Below are positions 31,803 through 40,637 of a stretch of DNA of 64,000 nucleotides, piece after piece. The stretch lies in the NCBI GenBank assembly GCA_027493615.1, contig JAOSKK010000038.1:186001-250000 (forward strand). Reading direction: 5' to 3'. Within the stretch, counting starts at the first letter, position 1. The number at the start of each line of letters is the position of its first letter. The position numbers and the translations under genes are program-made. This DNA is from Verrucomicrobiota bacterium. GTDB taxonomy: Bacteria > Verrucomicrobiota > Verrucomicrobiia > Limisphaerales > J093. The notes under the pieces are model-generated. The model was not told the origin of the DNA, made no database searches, and saw nothing but the letters and a program-made list of their open reading frames with translations.

Positions 31803-33008
31803 GTGCCTTGCTCGCGCGAAGAACTGGAGCGGCGCGAGGGCCAGTGGCTGGCCCCCTACGCCCAACGCAGCGCGGACACCCGGGGCCGCGCGCATGCCGA
31901 GCCGCCGCCCGAGTGGCGGACGCATTACCAGCGGGACCGCGATCGGATCATCCATTCGCGCGCGTTCCGCCGCCTCGAGTACAAGACCCAGGTGTTCCTG
32001 AACGGAACGGGGGATCATCTCCGGACGCGGCTGACGCACACCATGGAAGTGGCGGCCATCGCGCGGAACATCGCCCGCGCCTTGCGTCTGAACGAGGACC
32101 TGGCGGAAGCCATCGCGCTGGCGCACGATCTCGGGCACGCGCCGTTCGGGCACACAGGCGAGGAGGTGCTGGACCGGCTCATGCGGCGTAACGGCGGCTT
32201 CGAGCACAATCGCCAGAGCCTGCGCATCGTCGAGGAACTCGAGCAGAAGTATCCGGGTTTCCCCGGGCTGAACCTGACGTGGGAGGTTCGCGAGGGGCTG
32301 GCCAAGCACCGGCCCAAACCGGCGCTTCCCGGCTCGCCTCGGGCGGGCGGCGAGTTACCGGAGCGGCAACCTTCTCTGGAAGCGCAGGTGGCGGATCGGG
32401 CGGACGAGATCGCCTATTACAGTCACGACCTGGACGACGGGCTGGAGGCCGGGTTGTTGACGGAGGCGCGTCTGGAGCGGGACGTGCGCCTGTGGCGTCG
32501 GTCCGCCCGGCAGGTGCGGGAGGAGCACGGCGTGCTGCCGGACGAATGCCGGCGGTTCTTCACCGTGCGGTGCTTGATTGAGAACCAGGTCCGCGATGTC
32601 GTGCGGCACACGGAACTGCGTTTGCAGGCCGCGCGCGTGGATTCGCCGGCGGCGGTCCGGCGTCGGGCCCGCCCGCTGGTCGGCTACGGCGAAGAGCAGC
32701 GCCGGTGGAACCTCGAACTGCGCCGGTACCTCTACCAGAACCTCTATTACCACCCGGCGGTCCACGAGGTGAACACGCGGGCGGCGCGCTCGCTCGGGGC
32801 CTTGTTCAGGCATTACCTGGACCACCCCCGACGGCTCGCCGTGCACCTGGGTCGCGCGGTTCCGCCGGCGGACCGACCCCGGGCGCTCTGCGATTATTTG
32901 GCGGGTATGACCGACCGCTATGTCCTGCACGAATGCCGGCGGCTGCTGGGCGAGGAGAGCGTGAGCGCGCCGGGCCTTTTTCCTTCCCAAAGCCCGAAGG
33001 GTTCCTAA
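31803..33008 (+). CDS. dgt: deoxyguanosinetriphosphate triphosphohydrolase-like HD protein
   Basis: GTG 31803 (VPCSREELERREGQWLAPYA) is preferred because the upstream part of the frame overlaps ispH. The product is about 401 residues. The HD-domain metal ligands are in RLTHTMEVAAIAR and LAHDLGHAPFGHTGEE, followed by FEHNRQSLRIVE, RADEIAYYSHDLDDG and the C-terminal QNLYYHPAVHEVN. The family hydrolyses dNTPs to deoxynucleosides and triphosphate, controlling dNTP pools. It sits between ispH and the xylose-isomerase-like gene with very short gaps, so a three-gene transcript is likely. Confidence 0.92.
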   Translation: MPCSREELERREGQWLAPYAQRSADTRGRAHAEPPPEWRTHYQRDRDRIIHSRAFRRLEYKTQVFLNGTGDHLRTRLTHTMEVAAIARNIARALRLNEDLAEAIALAHDLGHAPFGHTGEEVLDRLMRRNGGFEHNRQSLRIVEELEQKYPGFPGLNLTWEVREGLAKHRPKPALPGSPRAGGELPERQPSLEAQVADRADEIAYYSHDLDDGLEAGLLTEARLERDVRLWRRSARQVREEHGVLPDECRRFFTVRCLIENQVRDVVRHTELRLQAARVDSPAAVRRRARPLVGYGEEQRRWNLELRRYLYQNLYYHPAVHEVNTRAARSLGALFRHYLDHPRRLAVHLGRAVPPADRPRALCDYLAGMTDRYVLHECRRLLGEESVSAPGLFPSQSPKGS

Positions 33009-33029
33009 GCTCACCGGCGTATCATATCT

Positions 33030-34070
33030 ATGCCTAAACCGACCACCTACAAGTTCTGCTTCGGCCCGTGGAATCTGAGCGAAGGACAGGATCCCTACGG
33101 CCCGCCCACCCGCCCCGTGCAGTCGTTCGACTGGAAGCTCGAGCAGCTCAAGGCGCTGGGCTACGACGCGATGATGTTCCACGACGACGACGCGGTGCCG
33201 GACGTGGACAACAAGTCCGACGCCGCGCTCAAGGCCGAGGCCAAGGCGCTGAAGCGCAAGCTCGATGACGCCGGGATCGTCGCCGAGATCGTGGCCCCGC
33301 GGCTCTGGTTCGAGCCGCGCACCGTGGATGGGGCGTACACCAGCAACGATCCGAAGTGCCGGCGTTACGCCATCGAGCGTTCGCTTCGCTGCCTGGACAT
33401 CGCGGCGTACCTGGACTGCGATCTCATCGTTCTCTGGCTGGCGCGCGAGGGGAGCTACATCCGCGAGAGCAAGAACGCCCGCCGATGCTTTGATTACCTG
33501 GTGCAGGCCGTGGACAAGATGCTGGCGCATCACCCGAAGATGCGCATCGCCATCGAGCCCAAGCCCAACGAGCCGATGGACCTTGCCTATGTGCCGACGA
33601 TTGGGCACGCGCTGGCGCTGGCGCAACTGACGGCGGACCCGAAGCGCGTGGGGTGTCTCATCGAGACCGCGCACGCGTTGTTGGCGGGGCTCGACCCGGC
33701 GGACGAGATCGACTTTGCCTGCGCCTTCGGGAAGCTGTGGTCGCTGCACCTGAACGACCAGAACGGGCTGAAGTTTGATCAGGACAAGCCCTTTGGCTCG
33801 GCCAACCTGCGGATCGCCTTCAACCAGGTGCGGGCGCTGGAGCGAAATGGGTACGGCCGGAAGGGCGAGTATGTGGCGTTCGACGTCCATCCTTTCCGCA
33901 CCACGAAGGTGGAACACTGGACCGCGCACCTGGAGAACAGCCGGCGGACGTTCCTCCGCTTGGTGGAGAAGGCCCGGTCGTTCCCGGAAGCCGAGGCGCA
34001 GTCATTGATCGACGACCGCAACTATGCCGCGCTGGACCAACTGGTGCTCGAACACCTGATGGGAAAGTAG
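33030..34070 (+). CDS. xylose isomerase-like TIM-barrel sugar isomerase
   Basis: The product is an intact 346 residues. It contains MMFHDDDAVPD (active-site His/Asp strand of xylose isomerase), RLWFEPRTVDGAYTSND, IAIEPKPNEPMDLAYV (metal-binding Glu-Pro-Lys motif), LIETAHALLAGLD, SLHLNDQNGLKFDQD and YVAFDVHPFRTTK, in the order of class I xylose isomerases. Substrate may be xylose or another aldose. There are no xylulokinase or transporter genes next to it, so I do not assign a gene symbol. It starts 21 bases after the dgt stop. Confidence 0.85.
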   Translation: MPKPTTYKFCFGPWNLSEGQDPYGPPTRPVQSFDWKLEQLKALGYDAMMFHDDDAVPDVDNKSDAALKAEAKALKRKLDDAGIVAEIVAPRLWFEPRTVDGAYTSNDPKCRRYAIERSLRCLDIAAYLDCDLIVLWLAREGSYIRESKNARRCFDYLVQAVDKMLAHHPKMRIAIEPKPNEPMDLAYVPTIGHALALAQLTADPKRVGCLIETAHALLAGLDPADEIDFACAFGKLWSLHLNDQNGLKFDQDKPFGSANLRIAFNQVRALERNGYGRKGEYVAFDVHPFRTTKVEHWTAHLENSRRTFLRLVEKARSFPEAEAQSLIDDRNYAALDQLVLEHLMGK

Positions 34071-34136
34071 AAGCGGCCCGCGAACCGACGCGAACCGACG
34101 CGAAAAGGGAGTTCTCCATGCTCCCGAGAGCCGTAT

Positions 34137-34157
34137 CCCGGTCGTGAGGCGACCGGG
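34137..34157. repeat. hairpin between convergent genes
   Basis: CCCGGTCG TGAGG CGACCGGG is a perfect 8-bp stem with a 5-base loop, 67 bases after the isomerase stop. There is no T run on either side, so termination is only possible. The short tandem GCGAACCGAC lies just before it (34080-34101). Confidence 0.4.
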
Positions 34158-34278
34158 GGTTGGGGGGAGGGTGTACCTGCCTGCGGCCGTCCTCCCCCCG
34201 GCCATTCCCGCTCACGATGTTTCTGCCCGCGCCCCGGGTTTCCGGAGGAGGACGGTCGCACGGCCGGGTTCCGGCCGT

Positions 34279-35421
34279 TCAGCGGGGTGCCACGGCGTCG
34301 AGTTCGAGTTCGAAGAGAAGGTCGTCGCGGCAGATGTCGTTCTTGGTGACGATCACCGGCCAGGCAGAGAGCCCGCGGGCGGCGCACCAGCGCGCGAAGA
34401 CGGGTGCGTCGGCCATGTTCTTGAAGTAGCCGATGCCGCGGACGGTGTCGGTCCAGGTCAGACCGCGGGACTCGAGGATGGCGCCGACCACGTCCATGGT
34501 GAGAGCCACCTGGGCATCGATATCGCCTGCGTGGGCGGTTTGGCCATCAGGCAGGATGCTGGCGGTGCCGGAGACGTAGAGGCGCCGCTGGTGGGGCGTG
34601 CTGATCTCGACGGCGCGGCTGAAGGAACTGCCGTACTCGAGTGCCGGGCACTGGAGGGGAGGAACCGCCGTGCAGCGCACGGCGTCGGATTTCGGGCGCA
34701 GGGCCATGAGGTCCGCCACGAGGGCAGTGCGGGCGGCGTTGCGGCCGCCGACGCCGGTGCTGGCGGGGACCAGGCGGTCGAAGACCTCGTGGTGGCGGAA
34801 GAACTCGTCACGACCTTCGTTGAACTCGCCATACCAGTCGAGGATGTCGTCGAGATAGAACCACGTTCGGAACACGTCGTGGAAGCCCAGGCCGACGCTG
34901 GTGAGGGCTTCCTGCATCAGCGCGAAGACCTCCCGGGTCTGCTCGGCGCGACTCGCGATGGGATTGCGGGGTTGCAGGCCGGCCAGGACGCAGTAACGGG
35001 CGTGGCGGTCCTCGAAGGTGGCGCCCAGGGTGCGGCCGTCCACGCGGACCGGGTGCACCTCGGGCCCGCTGATGGCGTGGACCTGGATGCCGGCCACAGG
35101 GGATCCCGCTCCATTCCCTTGCTCGACCCACGTGAACGGCCACTCGGCGCCGTTCAGGCGGTACATCGCGCCCGGCGGGTGCGAGTGGTCGGCGACGACG
35201 CCGAAGACGTCCTGGCGAAGGATCCGAAATTCCGGGTTGGCCTCCACCCACCGGTAGAAGCGTTGGAAGAGTTCGGCGGGCGATTCGCCCGGTTGGGAAG
35301 GCAACGTGAGAAAGGCCTCAGCCGAGCGGTCACCCGGAACCCGCACCACCTGCAGGTGGCTGCCGGGTTGCCGGAGCGAGGAAACCAGGGGCGTACGGAG
35401 AAGCTCCGGCGCGCGATGCAT
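34279..35421 (-). CDS. Rid/YjgF-fold protein resembling the chorismatase-type two-domain subgroup
   Basis: The product is an intact 380 residues from ATG 35421. The second half carries the Rid-like core: RLYVSGTASILPDGQT, QVALTMDVVGAILESRGLTW and DICRDDLLFELELDAVAPR, which corresponds to the CR..LP...EIE..A end of the fold. The first half includes VFALMQEALTSVGLGFHDVF and RTWFYLDDILDWYGEFN, again Rid-like, so the protein appears to be a tandem of two related domains. FkbO/Hyg5 chorismatases and XanB2-like enzymes share this layout. The substrate is not inferable here. It faces the isomerase gene and is followed on the same strand only by intergenic DNA. Confidence 0.7.
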   Translation of the reverse strand: MHRAPELLRTPLVSSLRQPGSHLQVVRVPGDRSAEAFLTLPSQPGESPAELFQRFYRWVEANPEFRILRQDVFGVVADHSHPPGAMYRLNGAEWPFTWVEQGNGAGSPVAGIQVHAISGPEVHPVRVDGRTLGATFEDRHARYCVLAGLQPRNPIASRAEQTREVFALMQEALTSVGLGFHDVFRTWFYLDDILDWYGEFNEGRDEFFRHHEVFDRLVPASTGVGGRNAARTALVADLMALRPKSDAVRCTAVPPLQCPALEYGSSFSRAVEISTPHQRRLYVSGTASILPDGQTAHAGDIDAQVALTMDVVGAILESRGLTWTDTVRGIGYFKNMADAPVFARWCAARGLSAWPVIVTKNDICRDDLLFELELDAVAPR

Positions 35422-35584
35422 GGCGGACGATAACGAGTTCGGATGGGAGGCGGCAAGGGGGTTTAGTGAGACGCCCGGCCTTGCGAGGGCGGGTACGCGC
35501 CCGGTCCGCGCGGATCCGGCCGGACGTTCGACGGGCCCGCGCCGGGCGTAACTTGCGGTGGCAGGAGGCGGCCGGAGGGGGGCG

Positions 35585-35929
35585 TCACTTGCCGGAGGCG
35601 TCCAATGACCGGATCATGCGGCCGTGCTCGTCGACGAGATAATATTCAGGCACGCGAATGGTCCGGCCGTCCGGGGTCTGCTCTTCGCGCCAGTGGCGGA
35701 CCACCCGCTGGGTGGGGTCGTGGGTGAAAGGAACGCTGGCGGCGGCGGCGGCGCCTTCGCCTACCCCGACGACCGCTCCGGCCACATTACCGGCGACCGC
35801 GCCCACGCCGGCTCCCACCGCGTTGCCGACGGCCGGTCCCGGGGCTTTGGGGTTGGTGACGCGCCCTTCGGAAGCGCAGCCCGCGAGCAGCAGGACAGCG
35901 GCGAGGGCCGGGAACGGGTTCGAGCGCAT
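35585..35929 (-). CDS. glycine-zipper lipoprotein
   Basis: This is a 114-residue protein. ATG 35929 starts MRSNPFPALAAVLLLAGCAS, a lipoprotein signal with a clear lipobox (LAGC). A glycine-zipper membrane segment follows (GNAVGAGVGAVAGNVAGAVV), then a soluble tail with TRVVRHWREEQ-type residues and a C-terminal VPEYYLVDEHGRMIRSLD. Small glycine-zipper lipoproteins of this kind accompany outer-membrane stress or peptidoglycan functions. It is the last of four genes in a lipoprotein operon, 14 bases after lpoB. Confidence 0.8.
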   Translation of the reverse strand: MRSNPFPALAAVLLLAGCASEGRVTNPKAPGPAVGNAVGAGVGAVAGNVAGAVVGVGEGAAAAASVPFTHDPTQRVVRHWREEQTPDGRTIRVPEYYLVDEHGRMIRSLDASGK

Positions 35930-35943
35930 GGGGAATGCCCGGT

Positions 35944-36546
35944 TCAGAAACCAACCGTGGGGCGGCTGCCTTGTTTGACGATGGTCTTCTCGTCCTCCCA
36001 GACGGCCACACCTTGGCGGACGTCGGTGAGGGCGAGCTGGAAGATGTAGGCTGACTGACGGACGTTTCCGGCGCGGGTGCGATCCTCGATGATCTTGCCG
36101 GAGAGGGTGTAGTCCGGGCGCCGGGTGGGGCGGTCGTTGAAGAACTGGTTGTTGGCGAGTTCCTCGGCTGCGAGGGGGTCTTCGGGACCGCCGAAGGCGA
36201 TGGTGGTGCTGGTCTGGACCTTGCCGGTGCGGAGGAGGGCGACGCGGATCTTGCGCACGAGCAGGTCGGTGTCCAGTTGTTGGCCGGTGTTGTTCTGGAT
36301 GCGGCTGATGGCCAGGAGCGCGGGCTGGTTGGGGGCGCCGCTTCGGAGCGCGCCGGGGTTGATGAGTTGGTCGATGAGGGAATTCACCATGGTGTCGGCC
36401 GCCTGGGAAAAGTCCTGGATGTTGATGCCTTCGGTGGTGGTGACCAGGCGTGAACTGCCCGGGTCCACGTAGGTGGTCTTCGGGCCGGAGCAACCCGTGG
36501 CGAGGAGGATGGCGAGGAGGGGCATGCCGAGGAAGCTGGTTTTCAT
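35944..36546 (-). CDS. lpoB: LpoB-like penicillin-binding-protein activator lipoprotein
   Basis: The product is 200 residues from ATG 36546 (a GTG lies 9 bases upstream). The lipobox is in LLAILLATGCSG. The mature part has LVTTTEGINIQDFSQAAD, PALLAISRIQNNTGQQLDTD, PDYTLSGKIIEDRTR and YIFQLALTDVRQGVAVWED, matching the LpoB/YcfM family. In E. coli LpoB reaches through the peptidoglycan to stimulate PBP1B. The neighbouring YcfL and COG3014 genes match the arrangement known in gammaproteobacteria, which strongly supports the call. A PBP1 partner is not in the window. Confidence 0.85.
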   Translation of the reverse strand: MKTSFLGMPLLAILLATGCSGPKTTYVDPGSSRLVTTTEGINIQDFSQAADTMVNSLIDQLINPGALRSGAPNQPALLAISRIQNNTGQQLDTDLLVRKIRVALLRTGKVQTSTTIAFGGPEDPLAAEELANNQFFNDRPTRRPDYTLSGKIIEDRTRAGNVRQSAYIFQLALTDVRQGVAVWEDEKTIVKQGSRPTVGF

Positions 36547-36588
36547 GGGAGACACGAGCAGCGAGGCGGTGGAGGTGAAGCGGGCGGA

Positions 36589-37020
36589 TCAGTTGACGGG
36601 TTCGAGGAAGCGGAAGCGGAAGTCCTTGGCCTGCGGTGTGGGGGCCGTGGCGGTGATGAACTTGGTCTCGCGGGCTTCGAGTGACATGGGGATGGATGTG
36701 GCGGTGGGCAGGTGGATGACCATGCCCTGCGCGTCGAACCACTCCACGCGGTAGGTGAACAGCTTGCGTTTGCGGGAGGGGTTGTAGGTCTCGAGCTGGA
36801 CCTTGAGGAACCCCGCGGCGTCCGTGGCGGTGTTGACGCCGACCACCCGGACCGCGGACGCGAGGGAGCGGTCGGCCAGGACGCGATGGTCTGAGACCAT
36901 GGCGCGTTGGGCGGTGGGTTCGGCGGGTTCGAGCGTGTTGACGGACGTCGAGCCGCAGCCGGTGGTAAGCCAGGCGGCGGCGGCCAGGCTGCCGGCAAGT
37001 CGGTTAAGGGCACGATTCAT
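36589..37020 (-). CDS. ycfL: YcfL-family (DUF1425) lipoprotein
   Basis: The product is 143 residues, with start ATG 37020 overlapping the upstream stop (ATGA). It has the lipobox LTTGCGST followed by a beta-rich domain with VRVVGVNTATDAAGFLKVQ, LETYNPSRKRKLFTYRVEWF and a terminal DFRFRFLEPVN. This is the YcfL/DUF1425 family, encoded next to lpoB in enterobacteria and Vibrio. Its molecular role is unknown. Translational coupling to the COG3014 protein and proximity to lpoB suggest one envelope complex. Confidence 0.8.
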   Translation of the reverse strand: MNRALNRLAGSLAAAAWLTTGCGSTSVNTLEPAEPTAQRAMVSDHRVLADRSLASAVRVVGVNTATDAAGFLKVQLETYNPSRKRKLFTYRVEWFDAQGMVIHLPTATSIPMSLEARETKFITATAPTPQAKDFRFRFLEPVN

Positions 37021-38465
37021 CGGAGTCGAAACTGGTGGATCCAGGGCGGGCGACCCGCCGTGATGGACTTCACATAGACGACGACCACGTGGCCGTCAAC
37101 CAGGCTTACGCTTTGCGGGCTGCTGCCGGCCACAGTGATCGTGACGCGGCCGTCGGCAGGGGTATTCAGCCGCGCCACCTGGAACTCCTTGGGGAGGGTG
37201 CTCCAGCAGCGGGTGTCGGCGATGTTGACGGCGGCCTGGACGGCGGCGGTGACCAGCCGGGCCAGGAGGCCGAGGCCATCGTCCTGTTGGCGCGCCGCCG
37301 TGTTCACCGCCCAGCCGGCTGCGGCCTTGGCAATCGTCGAGACCAGGGTCTTGGTGAGGATGACCGGGAACTCATCCCGAAAGTCCAGCGCGACGACGGC
37401 GTCCATGTTGGCGACGAGCGCGGTGGTGGCCGGACCAGCAGGCGTGGTGATCGTGGCACTCGCGGCATGGCCCGGATGGAAGACCAGTTGGGGGAAGGCG
37501 GCGCCGACGTAGGACACGTCGGCGAAGATGATGGGGATGTCGATACGCACCTGTTCCCGGCTGGCGGCGCGGCCGGTCTCGAAGAGAACGTAGGTCAGGC
37601 GCGGGGTGGGGGAAGCTCCACCGCGGGCACCGGTCTCGGCCAGGCGCAGGTCCTCCTGGATCCAGGGGCTTTGGCCGGCGACCGCGGCGACGCGACGCAG
37701 GGAGGTGACGGCGCGTTCGAGGTCGGCCCCGCCGCTGCCGGCGTGGAGGAAGTAGAGGCCGTCGAGATAGACGGTGAACGGGTTGACGTAATCCGCATAA
37801 AACTTGAAGCCCTCGAGGGGTGCGGTGATCCCGGCCAGGGCGGCGTTGAGGGCGGGATCGGCCCGGGAGCGCTGGAGGGCCTCCGGTTGGGTCGCGGCAC
37901 GTTCGGCTTCGCGCGCCTCCTCGATACGCCGCTGGTTCTGGCGCACGGCGTCCTGTTGGGCCTGGTAGGCGCGGATCAACTCCGGGCGGGCGCGTTCGGT
38001 TTCGCCCAGGGCGAGGTAGTTCAGCGCCTTGTACGTGTGGAGCATGATTCGTTCGTAGCCGCGGCCGGGGTACGGCAAGTTCTGGGGATTGGTGAAGAGG
38101 GCGGCGGTCTCGCTGGCCACCCGGACCCTGGCCTGCTGTTCGTAGGCGTCCATGCGGGCGGCGGCGGCGTCCAAGTGGCGGTTGCTCTCCGCGTAGTCGC
38201 CGGCGGCGCGGAAGGCGGCCCCGGCCTCGAGTCGCCACACGACCGCATCCTTGGAGTCGGGTTTGCGGTCGGCGCGGCGGCCGAACTCGCGTGCGGCGGT
38301 GGCGGTGTCGCCGGCCGACCAGGCCGCGGTCATCGCCTGTGACTGGCGGGTGTAGGTCTGGCAGCCGCAGAGGAGGCACACGCCCAACAGCAGGCCCAAG
38401 AGGGCGGCGGGATCCCGGCCGGGAGCGGGCGGGGCGGGGCGCAGACGATGGGGAGGACGGCGCAT
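37017..38465 (-). CDS. COG3014-family lipoprotein
   Basis: ATG 38465 (MRRPPHRLRPAP) is preferred over the upstream TTG frame extension, since the lipobox LLCGCQTY follows directly. The product is about 482 residues. It has a helical N-terminal region with TPR-like repeats (AAREFGRRADRKPDSKDAVV, GDYAESNRHLDAAAARMD), LPYPGRGYERIMLHTYKALN, a helical EAREAERA segment, and a beta-rich C-terminal domain. COG3014 genes sit beside ycfL and lpoB in Vibrio and Shewanella, as here. It is first in the operon and divergent from the exopolysaccharide export genes. Confidence 0.8.
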   Translation of the reverse strand: MRRPPHRLRPAPPAPGRDPAALLGLLLGVCLLCGCQTYTRQSQAMTAAWSAGDTATAAREFGRRADRKPDSKDAVVWRLEAGAAFRAAGDYAESNRHLDAAAARMDAYEQQARVRVASETAALFTNPQNLPYPGRGYERIMLHTYKALNYLALGETERARPELIRAYQAQQDAVRQNQRRIEEAREAERAATQPEALQRSRADPALNAALAGITAPLEGFKFYADYVNPFTVYLDGLYFLHAGSGGADLERAVTSLRRVAAVAGQSPWIQEDLRLAETGARGGASPTPRLTYVLFETGRAASREQVRIDIPIIFADVSYVGAAFPQLVFHPGHAASATITTPAGPATTALVANMDAVVALDFRDEFPVILTKTLVSTIAKAAAGWAVNTAARQQDDGLGLLARLVTAAVQAAVNIADTRCWSTLPKEFQVARLNTPADGRVTITVAGSSPQSVSLVDGHVVVVYVKSITAGRPPWIHQFRLR

Positions 38466-38751
38466 CGACCGGCAGTTTGCCAGGGCGACGGGCTCCGGCA
38501 AGCATCGAGGGTTGGACGCGCGTTGCAGCGGAGAATTCAGGGTGCCGCTTAGGCGGAAAGCCTAGGGTTTCAGGCTGATTTCACTCTTGCAGGAACCCCG
38601 GGGGTGCCGGATTCTCCCCCACGAACCGGCGCTGGGGGTGGCAGGGTGCCTCAGGGTTCCCGCCCCTACCCCGTGGAAGTTGAACCCTGGCGGCGGGGGC
38701 TCCGTCATACGCATGCGCGGCAGCCTGGAAAACGGCACTATGATCGATTCC

Positions 38752-40047
38752 ATGAAACCACGACATTCGTCCCGGACATGGCGGCGACCGCGGGTCGGTG
38801 CGGCTCCGGGGTTCGCCACGCCCCCGCTGCTGGCAACGTGCGGTTTGTTGGCGCCGGCGTTCAGCGCGTCCGGGTTCGAGATGCGCGACCTGTTTGCCGT
38901 CAGTGCCGGGCCGGTGGTGCTGCACCCGCGGATGACGGCGATGGCGATGTACAGTGACAACGTCTTCTACCTGCCCTCGGACAGCCCGTTGGAGGATCTG
39001 GGCCTGATCAAGAGCCGGGACGACTTCAGTTTTGTGCTGAGTCCCGGGTTGAATGTCCGGCTGGGCCGGCCGGACGGCGACAACCGGATCGATTTCAACT
39101 TCCGGTACGATCAGATCCTCTATGTCGAGAACACGCAGGCCGACTCGGGCAACTACAACTTTGAGCTGAACGCCACCGCCAAGGGCGCGCGGTTGACCTA
39201 CGATTGCCGGAATTCGCTGCAGTACCTCAACAGCATCCTGAGCGGCTACGCCGCCACCGTCGAGGGCATCCCGATCCCCAGCGGCAACCTCGAGCGTTAC
39301 TACGTCGATCTGGACCACGACCTCAGCTATGCGCTGTCGCCCAAGACGCGCTTCCTGCTCGGCGGGCTTTTCCGGCTGCGCGACTACCCCGGGGCGGAGT
39401 TGAGCAGCCGGACCTACTACAACTCGGACGAGTGGCGGGCCGACAGTGGCATGGGCTACGCCTTGTCCGAGCGCATTCAGCTCCAGGCCCGTGCGCACTA
39501 CGGCCAGGTGTCGCGCGATCCCGTGTCGGACCTCGTGCCGACACCGCCGCGGGCGGACGCGGTGGGGGGCACGCTCCGGCTGACGGGCAGCCTGACGCCC
39601 AAGCTGACGGGCCGGATCTGGGGCGGGTACGAGTACCGCTGGTTTTCGAACGACGAGGAAGACGATGGCTACCCGGTGGCGGGGGTGGACCTCACGCAGC
39701 GGTTCACGGAAAAGAACAGTCTCACGCTGGGCTACGACCGCGGGGGCTCGGTTTCGGCCACGGCCCTCACCACGTCCTCCTCGGTGCGGGATCGGTTTTC
39801 GCTGGGCTTTCGGCAACAGTTGGGCACGGCCAATCCGTGGTATCTGGACTTGGGGGTGCGATACGTTCGCACGGAATACCTGACCTCGGACCTGGACCTG
39901 GACAACTTCCGGGTCAACGCCGGGGTGAGCCGGATGATCCGGAGCTGGCTGAGCGTGTTCGCAAACTACGCCTACGAATTCGGCAATCGCTCGAACTTCG
40001 ACTATGATGTGAACCAGGTCAGTTTGGGCCTGAACTTAGGATACTGA
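38752..40047 (+). CDS. outer-membrane beta-barrel protein of an exopolysaccharide export set
   Basis: The frame is open from 38587, but ATG 38752 (MKPRHSSRTWRRPR) gives a sensible leader with a hydrophobic stretch (LLATCGLLAPAFSASG). The product is about 431 residues. The remainder is a regular series of amphipathic strands typical of a large barrel (RIDFNFRYDQILYVENT, RYYVDLDHDLSYALS, GRIWGGYEYRWFS, SVFANYAYEFGNRSNF) ending SLGLNLGY. It immediately precedes the Wza-like and Wzc-like genes. Barrel proteins of this kind accompany synthase- or Wzy-type exopolysaccharide loci, where they may be the outer-membrane exit, but that is inference. Confidence 0.75.
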   Translation: MKPRHSSRTWRRPRVGAAPGFATPPLLATCGLLAPAFSASGFEMRDLFAVSAGPVVLHPRMTAMAMYSDNVFYLPSDSPLEDLGLIKSRDDFSFVLSPGLNVRLGRPDGDNRIDFNFRYDQILYVENTQADSGNYNFELNATAKGARLTYDCRNSLQYLNSILSGYAATVEGIPIPSGNLERYYVDLDHDLSYALSPKTRFLLGGLFRLRDYPGAELSSRTYYNSDEWRADSGMGYALSERIQLQARAHYGQVSRDPVSDLVPTPPRADAVGGTLRLTGSLTPKLTGRIWGGYEYRWFSNDEEDDGYPVAGVDLTQRFTEKNSLTLGYDRGGSVSATALTTSSSVRDRFSLGFRQQLGTANPWYLDLGVRYVRTEYLTSDLDLDNFRVNAGVSRMIRSWLSVFANYAYEFGNRSNFDYDVNQVSLGLNLGY

Positions 40048-40048
40048 G

Positions 40049-40634
40049 ATGAAAGCGTTCACTGTGTCTGCCGCGCTGGCGGTGCTGCTGGTGCCGGCGT
40101 GGGGCCAGGCGCCGGAGCCGGCGCCCCCCCTTGAGCCCCCGTGTCGTCTGATCGCAAGATCGGCCCGCAGGACCTCCTGCACATCGTGATTGTGGGGGAG
40201 TCCAATCTGCCGACCGAGTACCGGGTGTCGGCGGACGGGAAGATCCAGTTCCCGTTCTTGGACGTGGTCGAGGTGAAGGGGTTGACACCGCGCGAGCTGG
40301 ACCTCGAGCTCGAGCGCCTGCTCTCCATCGACTACTTCGTGAATCCCGAGGTGCTGGTGGCTGTGAAGGAATACCGCCAGGAGTACATCCGCATCATCGG
40401 CCAGGTGAACCGGCCCGGGCAGATCCCTTTCCGGGCAGAGCAGAAGATGGACATCCTCGATGCGATTGCGGCCGCGGGGGGACGACCCGACTGGCGCGGA
40501 AGGACCTGGAGTTCACGCGCGACGGGGTCCGCCAGACGCTCTCCATCGAGAAGCTGAAGCGGGAGACGGATCCGGCGAAGAAGATCTGGCTGCAGCCGGG
40601 CGACTTGATTGATGTGCGGGAAACGATCTGGTGA
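40049..40634 (+). CDS. Wza-like polysaccharide export protein (two frameshifts)
   Basis: ATG 40049 gives a signal peptide (MKAFTVSAALAVLLVPAWG). A C run near 40115-40140 shifts the frame to that containing KIGPQDLLHIVIVGE and YRVSADGKIQFPFLDVVEV, the polysaccharide-export domain. One SLBB-type repeat follows (YIRIIGQVNRPGQIPF, KMDILDAIAAAGG). A G run near 40490 shifts to the third frame, giving ARKDLEFTRDGVRQTLSIEK and ending PGDLIDVRETIW at stop 40632-40634. About 194 residues is short for Wza and similar to minimal export proteins paired with a separate barrel. The Wzc-like gene follows after 3 bases. Confidence 0.82.
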
Positions 40635-40637
40635 TCT

